Below, piece by piece: positions 17,215 to 25,764 of a DNA stretch of 64,000 nucleotides (the first letter of the stretch is position 1; each line of letters starts with the position of its first letter). The translations under genes and the position numbers were made by a program. The stretch lies in the NCBI RefSeq assembly GCF_900115665.1, contig NZ_FOXH01000001.1:659355-723354 (forward strand). Reading direction: 5' to 3'. This DNA is from Pseudarcicella hirudinis. GTDB taxonomy: Bacteria; Bacteroidota; Bacteroidia; Cytophagales; Spirosomataceae. The notes under the pieces were generated by a model. That model made no database searches. It was not told the DNA's origin and was given only the letters and a program-made list of their open reading frames with translations.

Positions 17215-19053
17215 ATGCAGAGACGATTGCTATTCCTACTTCAATATTATTCACTTTGGTTGATCTATTTCCTGTTAGCCAAAATTTTGTTCTTATTTTA
17301 TCACCTGACTAAGACAAGCGAACTGGATAGCCTTACGATTTTGGGTATATTCTGGCATGGGATTAAGTTAGATCTTTCTTTTTCTGCTTATTTTTCTGTT
17401 ATTCCGTTTCTACTTTTCCCTGTTTTTAACACCCTTAAAATTGATAAATTCAACCTCATATTCTTAAAAATCTATACTGCTGCCTGTCTGGTTTTTTCCG
17501 GATTTATCATTATAGCTGACCTCGAACTTTACAGAAACTGGGGCTTCCGGATCGATGCAACACCTTTAATGTATATTAATCATCCCAGGGAAATGGCTGC
17601 CTCTGCCGGAGCATCCCCCCTTTTTCTTTTAGTTAGTCTTTTACTGTTCTTACTTATCAGTAGTTTTCTGGTTTTCAATAGATTTATCAATCACCTTAAG
17701 GCATTTGATTCTTATCATAAATGGTATTTTTTCCCGATCGGAATATTCCTTGCTTCAGTACTTATTATTCCAATCAGAGGAGGTTTTCAGCTATCTCCGG
17801 TTAACCAAAGTACTGTTTATTTTTCAAATATTCCTTTTGCTAATCATGCGGCGATCAACCCGCTCTGGAATTTTTTCGATTCCGTAGTAAACAAAACTGC
17901 TGAAAGTGAAAATCCTTTTATTTATTTCAGTAAAAAAGAGGCAAAATCAGTTGTTGACTCTCTCTTTTCTGAAAAAAGCACTACGACACTGCAGGTTTTG
18001 AATACTGACAGACCCAATGTACTCATTATTACCTGGGAAAGTTTAACAGCAAAGGCATTTTCCAAAACCGGAGGGCTGAGTAATGTACTTCCGGAATTAG
18101 CTCAACTTTCAGACGAAGGTATTTTATTTAAACAGTGCTTTGCAAGCGGCGATCGCTCTGATAAAGGCCTGATTGCTGTTTTGAGCGGTTATCCGGCTCA
18201 GCCGATTACAAGTATTATGACTATGCCTAAAAAGACAGCAAAATTGCCTGTTCTCAGCAAAGATTTCAGAAAAGCCGGGTATTCAACAGCCTGGTATTAT
18301 GGCGGAGAACCGGAGTTTGCCAATATAAAATCATATATGCTCAACGGACAGTTCGACAAGCTGGTTACCAAAAATGATTTTAATCAGGAAGACATGCAGA
18401 ATACCCGCTGGGGAGCAGATGACCATGTAGTTTTTAACAGATTATTACATGATTTAGGTACATACCAGAAACCTTTTTTCGTCAATTATTTTACCTTAAG
18501 CAGCCATGAACCATTTATCGTTCCCATGAAAACGGTTATAAAAGGTGACGATGAAAAAAGCATGTTCCTGAATGCTTTACATTATACAGATAAAAGCCTT
18601 GGTGATTTTATCAGAAAAGCAAAGGAACAAAACTGGTGGAAAAATACGTTGGTAGTGATTATAGCAGATCATGGCCATCCTCTTCCTGAAAATCCCTTAA
18701 AACCAAATAATTTTCATATTCCGATGCTGTGGCTCGGTGGTGCGTTAAAAGAAAAAGGGATAGTTATCGATAAAATTGTTTCACAGAATGATTTAGCCAG
18801 GACTTTACTGAACCAGGTACATCTTGACAGCAGGGAATATATCTGGTCAAAAGATATTTTCAGTAAAGATACCCATGAATTTGCCTATTTCGCATTTCAT
18901 AATGGGTTTGGCTTAATACAACCCGGGAAATGGTTTGTATTCGATAATGTAAGTAAACAAATTATTCAACAGGAAGGAGAGCCTTCAAAACAGGATATTT
19001 CAGCGGGTAAGGCTTTGGTGCAGAGTACATTTCAGGATTTTCTGGATAAATAA
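17215..19053 (+). CDS. LTA synthase-like sulfatase-family membrane enzyme
   Basis: A 612-residue inner-membrane protein. Five hydrophobic segments occupy roughly residues 10-215, and the rest is an extracytoplasmic alkaline-phosphatase/sulfatase-fold domain. Landmarks are PNVLIITWESLTAKAF (metal-binding start), CFASGDRSDKGLIAVLSGYP (nucleophile region), NYFTLSSHEPF, HYTDKSLGDFI and VVIIADHGHP (metal-binding DHG). This is the layout of lipoteichoic acid synthase and of phosphoethanolamine or phosphoglycerol transferases. In a Gram-negative organism the likely job is transfer of a phospho-group to a lipid or glycan; the acceptor is unknown. A TAACTTTG box at 17193-17200 lies 14 bases before the ATG, implying a very short leader. 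Confidence 0.88.
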   Translation: MQRRLLFLLQYYSLWLIYFLLAKILFLFYHLTKTSELDSLTILGIFWHGIKLDLSFSAYFSVIPFLLFPVFNTLKIDKFNLIFLKIYTAACLVFSGFIIIADLELYRNWGFRIDATPLMYINHPREMAASAGASPLFLLVSLLLFLLISSFLVFNRFINHLKAFDSYHKWYFFPIGIFLASVLIIPIRGGFQLSPVNQSTVYFSNIPFANHAAINPLWNFFDSVVNKTAESENPFIYFSKKEAKSVVDSLFSEKSTTTLQVLNTDRPNVLIITWESLTAKAFSKTGGLSNVLPELAQLSDEGILFKQCFASGDRSDKGLIAVLSGYPAQPITSIMTMPKKTAKLPVLSKDFRKAGYSTAWYYGGEPEFANIKSYMLNGQFDKLVTKNDFNQEDMQNTRWGADDHVVFNRLLHDLGTYQKPFFVNYFTLSSHEPFIVPMKTVIKGDDEKSMFLNALHYTDKSLGDFIRKAKEQNWWKNTLVVIIADHGHPLPENPLKPNNFHIPMLWLGGALKEKGIVIDKIVSQNDLARTLLNQVHLDSREYIWSKDIFSKDTHEFAYFAFHNGFGLIQPGKWFVFDNVSKQIIQQEGEPSKQDISAGKALVQSTFQDFLDK

Positions 19054-19094
19054 GCCTTATTTTAAGCCCATTGAGCAAGGACAAGGTTCAAATC

Positions 19095-19125
19095 TTGTTT
19101 CTTGCGGCTTATTATTTTAATTTTG
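19095..19125 (+). promoter_or_regulatory. candidate mtaB promoter, possibly leaderless
   Basis: TTG at 19095-19097 and TAATTTTG at 19118-19125 are 20 bases apart, fitting the Bacteroidota consensus. The second box ends only 4 bases before the ATG at 19130, so the transcript may start at or next to the start codon. Confidence 0.5.
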
Positions 19126-19129
19126 CAGA

Positions 19130-20467
19130 ATGAAAAAAGTAGCATTTTATACTTTAGGTTGTAAACTCAATTATTCCGAAACCTCAACCATTTCGAGAAT
19201 GTTTGAGCAAAAAGGATATGAAAAGGTTGAATTCAACCAAAAGCCGGACATTTTTATCGTAAATACCTGTTCTGTAACGGAAAATGCCGATAAGAAATGT
19301 AAGAAAATCGTTAAGGAAGCCAAGAAAATTAATCCCGACGGATATGTAACCATCATTGGTTGTTATGCGCAACTGAAGCCCACGGAAATCTCTGAAATTG
19401 AAGGAGTTGATGCGGTATTGGGAGCAGCAGAGAAATTTCAGCTAATTGACCTTCTGGATGGATTCGTGAAACAACCTTCCGGGGAAAAAGCTGTTATTTA
19501 TAACAAAAATATAGAGGAAGCTGTCGAGTATCATACTTCATTTTCATTAAATGATCGTACCAGAACTTTTCTGAAGGTTCAGGATGGCTGCGATTATCCC
19601 TGTGCCTATTGCACTATTCCGTTGGCAAGAGGAGCAAGCCGTTCGGATACTATAGAAAATGTGGTAAAAGCAGCGAGAGAAATTGCTGAGAATGGAGTGA
19701 AAGAAATCGTCCTGACTGGTGTAAATATCGGAGATTTCGGGTTAAGGAATGGCAAAAGAGAAGAAACGTTCTTCAATTTGGTAAACGCATTAGATCAGGT
19801 TGAAGGGATAGAGCGTATCAGAATCTCTTCTATTGAGCCAAATTTACTGACTGACGAGATTATAGATTTCGTGGCTAAATCTGAAAGATTTGTTCCTCAT
19901 TTCCATATTCCTCTTCAATCCGGCTCAAATAAGGTTCTCGGATTAATGAAACGCAGATATAAACGTGAACTTTATCAGGAAAGAGTCGCAAAGATTAAAT
20001 CTGTGATGCCTCATTGCTGTATCGGAGTAGATGTAATTGTAGGTCATCCGGGAGAAACAGATGAAGCATTTCTGGAATCATACAACTTTCTGAATGAACT
20101 TGATATAAGTTATCTGCATGTTTTTACTTATTCTGAACGGGAAAATACTGCTGCGCTGGCTATTAAGCCGGTAGTCCCAGCCGGGAAAAGATCTGAAAGA
20201 TCTAAAATGCTGCATGTTCTTTCCGATAAAAAGAGAAGGTTCTTTTATGAACAGCAACTTAACAAGACTTTTAAGGTCTTATTTGAGGAAGACGTTGAAA
20301 ATGCTCATCAGAATGGACAAATGTCTGGATTTACTGAAAATTATGTCAGAGTCTCAGCAAAATATGATCCTTTATTGATTAACGAATTAAAGGAAGTAGC
20401 TCTGGTTTCAATCAATGCTGACATGATTGTTGAAGTGCAGGAAGCTGAAGTTTTTGAAACGCACTAG
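19130..20467 (+). CDS. mtaB: tRNA t6A37 C2-methylthiotransferase
   Basis: A 445-residue radical-SAM methylthiotransferase that converts t6A to ms2t6A at position 37 of tRNAs reading ANN codons. The N-terminal UPF0004 domain has cysteines in LGCKLNYSET, VNTCSVTENADKKC and IIGCYAQ, ligands of the auxiliary [4Fe-4S] cluster. The radical SAM motif is GCDYPCAYCTIPLARG, with spacing CxxxCxxC. FHIPLQSGSNKVLGLMKRRY is a further signature, and a TRAM-like tail follows. MtaB rather than RimO or MiaB is preferred from the motif context, though the three are related. The gene is single, with a terminator after it. Confidence 0.93.
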   Translation: MKKVAFYTLGCKLNYSETSTISRMFEQKGYEKVEFNQKPDIFIVNTCSVTENADKKCKKIVKEAKKINPDGYVTIIGCYAQLKPTEISEIEGVDAVLGAAEKFQLIDLLDGFVKQPSGEKAVIYNKNIEEAVEYHTSFSLNDRTRTFLKVQDGCDYPCAYCTIPLARGASRSDTIENVVKAAREIAENGVKEIVLTGVNIGDFGLRNGKREETFFNLVNALDQVEGIERIRISSIEPNLLTDEIIDFVAKSERFVPHFHIPLQSGSNKVLGLMKRRYKRELYQERVAKIKSVMPHCCIGVDVIVGHPGETDEAFLESYNFLNELDISYLHVFTYSERENTAALAIKPVVPAGKRSERSKMLHVLSDKKRRFFYEQQLNKTFKVLFEEDVENAHQNGQMSGFTENYVRVSAKYDPLLINELKEVALVSINADMIVEVQEAEVFETH

Positions 20468-20491
20468 AAATCCGGTAGCTTAGAATATAAC

Positions 20492-20527
20492 AAAAAAGGC
20501 TGTTCATAGATATGGGCAGCCTTTTCT
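20492..20527 (+). terminator. terminator of mtaB
   Basis: AAAAAAGGCTG near 20492-20502 pairs with CAGCCTTTTC (from 20518), with a 15-base loop, 25 bases after the mtaB stop. Confidence 0.8.
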
Positions 20528-20542
20528 CATAACAAAACAAAA

Positions 20543-20564
20543 CCACAAGAAACCAAACTTGTGG
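20543..20564. repeat. hairpin repeat copy 1 flanking the array
   Basis: CCACAAG (20543-20549) pairs with CTTGTGG (20558-20564) around an 8-base loop. The surrounding ACAAAACCACAAGAA is shared with a second copy at 21014-21035, on the other side of the repeat array. Both copies keep the same orientation. Confidence 0.7.
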
Positions 20565-20605
20565 TATAACAAAGGTAAATAATATTCTGTAAAAAGCTAT
20601 GCGGG

Positions 20606-20919
20606 GTTGCAACCAGATAGATACATTGCAACCACATAGGAATATAGGGCACATAGAAGTTTTGTAACTGAGTAGAACATTGCAACCACATAGGAACATA
20701 GGGCACATAGAAGTTTTGTGAATGGATCGGAACATTGCAACCACATAGGAATATAGAGCACATAGATGAAGTCTTACCAGATAACCACATTGCAACCACA
20801 TAGGAATATAGGGCACATAGAAGTTTTGTGAATGGATAACCACATTGTAACCACATAGGCTTATAGGGCACATAGATCAATAGACATATTGCAACCACAT
20901 AGGAACACAGGACACATAG
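20606..20919. repeat. interspersed array of six degenerate 31-bp repeats
   Basis: Six copies of a 31-base unit beginning TTGCAACCACATAGG and ending GGGCACATAG start at 20626, 20680, 20735, 20790, 20845 and 20889, with a truncated seventh at 20606. Start-to-start distances are 54, 55, 55, 55 and 44. Each unit carries three internal CATAG or TATAG words 8-9 bases apart. The separators are 13-24 bases, and several share AAGTTTTGTGAATGGAT, so they are not unique spacers. No real gene is present; the minus-strand ORFs through it are translations of the repeat. Confidence 0.85.
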
Positions 20920-20968
20920 AAAGAAATATTTAATTCCAGTTATTTAAAGGATTTTTAGTAAGCACAGA

Positions 20969-20999
20969 AAAAGCCCTCCTGCATAGCGAGAGGGCTTTC
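20969..20999 (-). terminator. terminator of the porin-amt operon
   Basis: AAAGCCCTC (20969-20977) pairs with GAGGGCTTT (20990-20998) region, with A and T tracts outside. It lies about 95 bases after the amt stop on the minus strand, beyond the second flanking hairpin. Confidence 0.78.
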
Positions 21000-21013
21000 C
21001 TTCTGAAACAAAA

Positions 21014-21035
21014 CCACAAGAACCATTACTTGTGG
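21014..21035. repeat. hairpin repeat copy 2 flanking the array
   Basis: CCACAAG (21014-21020) pairs with CTTGTGG (21029-21035) around an 8-base loop. The flanking ACAAAACCACAAGAA is the same as in copy 1 at 20543-20564. Confidence 0.7.
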
Positions 21036-21093
21036 CTATGTTTAAATATTTTATCGACAGATCGAAAGAATCTAATCCTTTCTGATTCTATTT

Positions 21094-22458
21094 CTAAACT
21101 TCGATTAGAGATTCGTCATGTTGAGAAACATCCAAACCTAATCTTTCTTCTTCTTCATTTACACGTAACGGAACGATTTTGTCAGTGATAAATAACAGAA
21201 GGTAAGAAACACCGAAAGCAAATGCTGAAACGATTGCTAAAGCCAACAAGTGTTTGAAGAATAAAGTTGTCTGACCGTGGATGAACAAACCTTCGTTATC
21301 TCCTACTACAGCATTCACTGCTTTAGTAGCAAACAAACCTGTCATCAACATACCCATCATACCACCTACACCATGACAAGGGAATACATCCAGCGTATCA
21401 TCCAATTTAGAATTAGCTCTCCAGTGTGCTACAATGTTAGAAACAATAGCAGCTACCGCACCAATGAAGATTGAAGCCGTTACAGTTACGAAACCGGAAG
21501 CAGGAGTAATAGCAACCAAACCAACTACAGCACCGATACAGAAACCTAAAGCAGATACTTTTTTACCACGACTTACATCAAATAAAATCCAGGCAAGACC
21601 GGCAGATGCAGCAGCCACGTGAGTAGTTGCGAAAGCAGAAACCGCTAAAGGACCTGCACTTGTAGACGAACCGGCATTGAAACCAAACCATCCGAACCAA
21701 AGTAAACCTGTTCCCAAAAGAACATAAGGAATATTTGCAGGAGGCAATACATTTGCTTCGATATGTGACTTACGACGTTTTAAGTATAACGCACCAGCTA
21801 ATGCCGCCCAACCAGCACTCATGTGTACAACAGTACCACCGGCAAAGTCAAGAACACCTAATCCGAAAAGGAAGCCGGCAGGATGCCATGTCCAGTGAGC
21901 TAACGGAGCATATACGAAAATACAGAAGAATACCATAAATAATACAAAAGCACGGAAGTTAATGCGTTCTGCCAAAGCTCCTGAGATCAACGCCGGAGTA
22001 ATTACGGCGAATTTCATCTGGAAGAAAGCAAACAAAGCAAAAGGAATTGTGAAAGACAACTTCACACTTGGATCAAGGTTTGAAACCAATTCAAGAGGGT
22101 GTTCGAATACACCTTTGAACATGAAGAATGTCATCGGATTTCCTACCCAGCCTCCGATAGAATCACCGAATGCAAGACTGAAACCAAAAACTACCCAGAT
22201 CACAGAGATTACTCCCATTGCAATAAATGATTGCAACATTGTAGAAATCACGTTTTTATGGTTCACCATACCGCCATAAAAATAGGCAAGACCAGGTGTC
22301 ATCAATAATACCAGACCAGAGGATACAAGCATCCAGGCAGTATCACCTGAATTTAATCCTTCAGTTGGACTTGCGCCGGGTTGCGGAGCAAAAAGAGCTA
22401 AGATTGCGACCGCCAAAAGCGCGATCAATGGAATCCAATTGGGTTTTTGTGCTGTCAT
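21094..22458 (-). CDS. amt: ammonium channel Amt
   Basis: A 454-residue inner-membrane ammonium channel with about 11 hydrophobic segments. Signatures are GDTAWMLVSSGLVLLMTPGLAYFYGGMV, DFAGGTVVHMSAGWAALAGALYLKRR, LGTGLLWFGWFGFNAGSS and CHGVGGMMGMLMTGLFA, including pore-lining histidines. It mediates uptake of ammonium or ammonia for glutamine synthesis. The porin gene lies 55 bases upstream on the same strand, so an operon that carries ammonium through both membranes is likely. No glnK/PII gene accompanies it here, which is unusual since amt and glnK are commonly paired. The C-terminal tail after the last helix is acidic. Confidence 0.96.
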   Translation of the reverse strand: MTAQKPNWIPLIALLAVAILALFAPQPGASPTEGLNSGDTAWMLVSSGLVLLMTPGLAYFYGGMVNHKNVISTMLQSFIAMGVISVIWVVFGFSLAFGDSIGGWVGNPMTFFMFKGVFEHPLELVSNLDPSVKLSFTIPFALFAFFQMKFAVITPALISGALAERINFRAFVLFMVFFCIFVYAPLAHWTWHPAGFLFGLGVLDFAGGTVVHMSAGWAALAGALYLKRRKSHIEANVLPPANIPYVLLGTGLLWFGWFGFNAGSSTSAGPLAVSAFATTHVAAASAGLAWILFDVSRGKKVSALGFCIGAVVGLVAITPASGFVTVTASIFIGAVAAIVSNIVAHWRANSKLDDTLDVFPCHGVGGMMGMLMTGLFATKAVNAVVGDNEGLFIHGQTTLFFKHLLALAIVSAFAFGVSYLLLFITDKIVPLRVNEEEERLGLDVSQHDESLIEV

Positions 22459-22512
22459 GTGTGTTTGTAATTTTAGGGTTTATGGATTTGTTCAGAATTT
22501 ATAATGTTTGTT

Positions 22513-23652
22513 TTAGAATTTATAAATCATTGCTAATCCAAGAGTGGTTTGTGATTTTTGGTCTTTACCGTCGCCATCTACGAAAAAGTTCTTGTCATAA
22601 GAATCAATTCTTAGCTCCGGCTTAAGGAATAAATGGCTGTCTGCTACTGTGAAAGTCGGAGTAATTGTAATTGAAGTTACACTGACACCAGTTCCATCAG
22701 CCAAACGAAGCGCTCTCACACCATCCTTGTTATTAAAAGATTCAACTCTTGCTCCGATTCCGAATATGCTTGAAATAGCGTAGTTCGAATACACTGCAAA
22801 GCCGCCCCAGCTTTTACTTGTTACCGGACCTCCACCACCTTGATAATCACCTTTTTGTGTACCTGTTGCTGCATTTAAGCCAACCAGGAATTTATCGGTG
22901 ATCTGATAAGTAGTTGTTAAATCTAACAATGCGTATGTTCCGTCCGGATCTTTACCTGTTGCAGGGTCGGTATTAGCTTCATTCGAAGTAATTCCGTTCA
23001 CGTACAAGTTCCAGCCACTGACAGGTTGAACGAAAACCTGAGCAATTAGGCCTTTAGACTTGTTATTATCGTTCAAATTATCTACGTTATTTACAATACC
23101 TCCCATGATCGAGAATTTGTCTGAGAATGCGTATTGTGCTTTTACTCCAATGTGATAGAATGGACCGTTGTTAAACAAATTCGAAAGCGAATAGTTGTAA
23201 TTAACCGGCGCATCAATCACTTCATAACCGATATGTGTACCAAACTGTCCGGCAGTGAATGTTAATTTGTCAGTAGCCTTCCAGTTAAAGTACGCTTGTT
23301 TGATTGCTAATGCTGTCGATCCTTTTCCCAAAGGTCCGATTACGTTCCCGTATTGACCTAAATCTGCGTTAGGTCCGAAGGTTAAATCTACCACTACATC
23401 GGATTTAGAAGTAGAGTAACCGATTTTTGTTTGCACCAATCCCAATGAGAATTGCCCGGATTTCTGATCAAAGGCGCGTGCTGTACCTGATGCCCCCAAA
23501 TTGCTTCTGTCAGCAGGATTATTGAAGTTCGCAAAATAGTACGAATCAATGTATCCTGAGAATGTAAATTTACCTTTGTCCTCTTTAGCTTCCTGTGCAA
23601 ATGCGCCAAAACCTAAAAACAAAGAAAATAGGGTGGTTAAGGTTTTTTTCAT
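22513..23652 (-). CDS. outer-membrane porin linked to amt
   Basis: A precursor of about 379 residues beginning MKKTLTTLFSLFLGFGAFAQE, a clear signal peptide. An earlier in-frame start at 23721 adds 23 residues and is rejected. The mature protein is rich in alternating beta strands and ends in an aromatic (GLAMIYKF), typical of outer-membrane barrels. Features such as KFTFSGYIDSYYFANFNNPAD and FTAGQFGTHIGYEVIDAP fit the OmpL-like beta-barrel porin-2 family. It lies 55 bases upstream of amt on the same strand. A role as the outer-membrane entry route for ammonium or small nitrogen compounds is inferred from this linkage only. Confidence 0.85.
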   Translation of the reverse strand: MKKTLTTLFSLFLGFGAFAQEAKEDKGKFTFSGYIDSYYFANFNNPADRSNLGASGTARAFDQKSGQFSLGLVQTKIGYSTSKSDVVVDLTFGPNADLGQYGNVIGPLGKGSTALAIKQAYFNWKATDKLTFTAGQFGTHIGYEVIDAPVNYNYSLSNLFNNGPFYHIGVKAQYAFSDKFSIMGGIVNNVDNLNDNNKSKGLIAQVFVQPVSGWNLYVNGITSNEANTDPATGKDPDGTYALLDLTTTYQITDKFLVGLNAATGTQKGDYQGGGGPVTSKSWGGFAVYSNYAISSIFGIGARVESFNNKDGVRALRLADGTGVSVTSITITPTFTVADSHLFLKPELRIDSYDKNFFVDGDGKDQKSQTTLGLAMIYKF

Positions 23653-24034
23653 AATAATATTTGGTAAAAGAGTTATAAATAAATGCTTGATTACAGTACA
23701 AATATTAAACTTCGGAATCATTTATCCAAACATAATATCAAAAAAATTACCTATTTTTTTGATATTATTAGATTTTTACAGAAAATCAATACTTTTTCAC
23801 ACTCAATTTTAACAAAAACATGGTTTTTTCACGAAATCAAGTCAATTTTAAAACCTTCTGCAAAATCAATAAAAAACCAAATATTATTTGTTTCAAATTC
23901 TAAGAAAAAATAGGACTTTTTTGTTATTTATAGAAATTTTAAAAGAAAAACACTGTATGCATAATAATTGCACTTTGAGAAGTTTACAGGAAATAATCAG
24001 TCTGAGAATGCGGAATGGAAGGTTTCAGTAAATA
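23653..24034. promoter_or_regulatory. upstream region of the porin-amt operon
   Basis: About 380 bases, AT-rich, with no credible ORF. On the minus strand TATGTTTG (23727-23734) fits the Bacteroidota -7 box, with the porin ATG about 75 bases downstream. No TTTG box is seen at the expected -33 spacing; a perfect inverted repeat occupies that place and is listed separately. Confidence 0.45.
23733..23767. promoter_or_regulatory. 14-bp perfect inverted repeat upstream of porin-amt
   Basis: TAATATCAAAAAAA (23733-23746) and TTTTTTTGATATTA (23754-23767) are perfect inverted copies around a 7-base centre. The element abuts the candidate -7 box of the porin gene and covers where a -33 box would be. 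It could be a regulator site; a transcript hairpin is a weaker alternative because it lies upstream of the likely start site. Confidence 0.5.
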
Positions 24035-24070
24035 AAAAAGGCCCTAAGCAAATATGCTTAAGGCCTTTTT
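24035..24070 (-). terminator. terminator of the ferredoxin gene
   Basis: A 16-bp stem with one mismatch (AAAAAGGCCxTAAGCA from 24035 with TGCTTAxGGCCTTTTT to 24070), 4-base loop, 27 bases beyond the ferredoxin stop. Confidence 0.85.
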
Positions 24071-24096
24071 CGAAAAATGAGTAATTTATAGTATAT

Positions 24097-24447
24097 CTAC
24101 GCTTCTGCGTGTAACCATGCTTTTTTAGCCAGTAAAGTTTCTTCATCTTCTTCATTATCCGGATCCGGAACACAACAGTCAACCGGACATACGGCGGCAC
24201 ATTGTGGTTCCTCATGGAATCCCATACATTCTGTACACTTATCAGCTACTATATAATAAAACTCATCCGAAACTGGGGTCATAGGATCTTTTCCTCCAAT
24301 GACCGAACCATCTTCTAACTCAACGTCCACTAACTCGGTACCACCTGACCATGTCCATTCAATACCACCTTCATAGATAGCAGTATTCGGGCATTCAGGT
24401 TCGCACGCACCGCAGTTAATGCACTCCTCGGTTATCATGATTGCCAT
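24097..24447 (-). CDS. 2[4Fe-4S] ferredoxin, Alvin-like with inserts
   Basis: A 116-residue soluble electron carrier. The first cluster motif is [12 protein letters not shown] at residues 9-20. The second is [18 protein letters not shown], with an 8-residue insertion between the second and third cysteines that marks the Allochromatium-type (Alvin) low-potential ferredoxins. About 35 residues between the two motifs ([19 protein letters not shown]) and an acidic C-terminal extension make it longer than the usual 60-80 aa. This longer form is common in Bacteroidota. It is divergent from the acyl-CoA reductase gene, a linkage that may be functional but is not proven. Confidence 0.92.
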   Translation of the reverse strand: MAIMITEECINCGACEPECPNTAIYEGGIEWTWSGGTELVDVELEDGSVIGGKDPMTPVSDEFYYIVADKCTECMGFHEEPQCAAVCPVDCCVPDPDNEEDEETLLAKKAWLHAEA

Positions 24448-24681
24448 AATTATACTAAATTTTAGTTATCTAAATACTTTAAATCTCAATCATCGAACTA
24501 GTATCTTCATTTCCTTATATCAGATTCCGGAAAGGTAACAGCATCCGGAAAGAAATGGTTGTTTTACTAATTACAGTGCAAAGGTAATAAGTAAACTCTG
24601 AATAGTATATAAAGTTTGAAGAGTATTGCAAAAAATTTATTTGAAAGTTATTGCTTAAATTTGCAGATAAAATAAGAAAAC

Positions 24682-25701
24682 ATGAGTTTAAACAATAGAA
24701 TAGATAGTTTCATTCAACTGGGAAAGTTTCTGAGAAACCCTGAAAATCAGGAAGAAATAGAGACCTGGGCAGATAATGCCGTACATACAAACAATTGGTT
24801 TACTCCTGAAAATACCAGACAATCACTGAAGGCTCTTGCCGAAATTTATCTCGACGAAAAGCATCTTAATACCTGGGCCGGCTTATATGAAATACCTGAC
24901 AGGCAGATGCAGGTCAAAAGTATAGGTGTAATTATGGCTGGTAATATTCCTGCTGTAGGTTTTCACGATCTTCTTACCATTGTCATTTCCGGCCATGCCT
25001 GCGTAGCCAAAGTTAGCTCTCAGGATAATGTGCTGATGACCGCATTAATCAATAAGTTATTAGAAATCAACCCTTCTCTTGATATCCGGATTTCCGAACA
25101 AATGAAGGAAATTGATGCCCTTATTGCAACAGGTTCGGATAATACTTCTCGTTATTTTGAATATTATTTCAGAAATAAACCACATATTATCCGTAAAAAC
25201 AGAAGTTCCGTGGCTATTTTGAATGGACAGGAAAATACAGAAGAACTAAATAGTCTGGGGAAAGACATCACCGCTTATTATGGGTTGGGTTGCAGAAACA
25301 TTTCCAAAATGTATGTTCCGAAAGGCTATAAATTCGATCATTTTTACCAAAGTATCGAATCTCTTTCCGAAGTCATACAACACAACAAGTTTCAGAACAA
25401 TTACGACTATAACCGTTCCATATACCTCGTCAACGGAGTTCCTCACTTCGATAATGGTTTTTTGATGATAACGGAAAATGAGGCGCTGGTATCTCCTATC
25501 TCAGTACTTTTCTATGAGACTTATGAGAATGCAGAGGAACTGAATACCAAAATCGATGAAAATCTGGAGAAAATCCAGTGCATGGTTTCTCAAAATGCCT
25601 GGTTTAAAAACAGCCTGCCGTTTGGACAAAGCCAGTCGCCCAAACTCTGGGATTATGCAGATGGTGTTGATACGATGCAGTTTCTGCTGGAATTAAAATA
25701 A
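24682..25701 (+). CDS. acyl-CoA reductase (LuxC-like)
   Basis: A 339-residue protein of the LuxC/acyl-CoA reductase family, which reduces acyl-CoA or acyl-protein thioesters to aldehydes with NADPH. Visible features are IGVIMAGNIPAVGFHDLLTIVISGHACVAKVS (nucleotide-binding region), ATGSDNTSRYFEYYF, IIRKNRSSVAILNG and ITAYYGLGCRNISKMYVP, where the Cys fits the catalytic thiol. Short, roughly 340-aa forms divergent from ferredoxin are common in Bacteroidota, and their physiological substrate is not established. A TAAATTTG box at 24656-24663 is a possible -7 element with a short leader. A long terminator follows the stop. Confidence 0.87.
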   Translation: MSLNNRIDSFIQLGKFLRNPENQEEIETWADNAVHTNNWFTPENTRQSLKALAEIYLDEKHLNTWAGLYEIPDRQMQVKSIGVIMAGNIPAVGFHDLLTIVISGHACVAKVSSQDNVLMTALINKLLEINPSLDIRISEQMKEIDALIATGSDNTSRYFEYYFRNKPHIIRKNRSSVAILNGQENTEELNSLGKDITAYYGLGCRNISKMYVPKGYKFDHFYQSIESLSEVIQHNKFQNNYDYNRSIYLVNGVPHFDNGFLMITENEALVSPISVLFYETYENAEELNTKIDENLEKIQCMVSQNAWFKNSLPFGQSQSPKLWDYADGVDTMQFLLELK

Positions 25702-25703
25702 GA

Positions 25704-25764
25704 AAAATTCAGCCAAAAGAAGAAAGACTTCAAAATACAATCTTCCTTCTTTTGGCTGAATTTT
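25704..25764. terminator. long bidirectional terminator
   Basis: A 19-bp perfect stem pairs 25704-25722 with 25746-25764 around a 23-base loop, with A-rich and T-rich ends. It lies between the acyl-CoA reductase stop and the convergent stop of the cysteine-pair protein. Confidence 0.9.

Noticed and set aside
20412..20898. Two overlapping minus-strand ORFs of 123 and 153 codons
   Set aside because: They are translations of the 31-bp repeat array (periodic MWLQC, ALYSYVVAM text) and have no independent support.
20606..20919. CRISPR array
   Set aside because: Units vary between copies, separators are 13-24 bases and several are near-identical, and there are no cas genes. This is an interspersed intergenic repeat.
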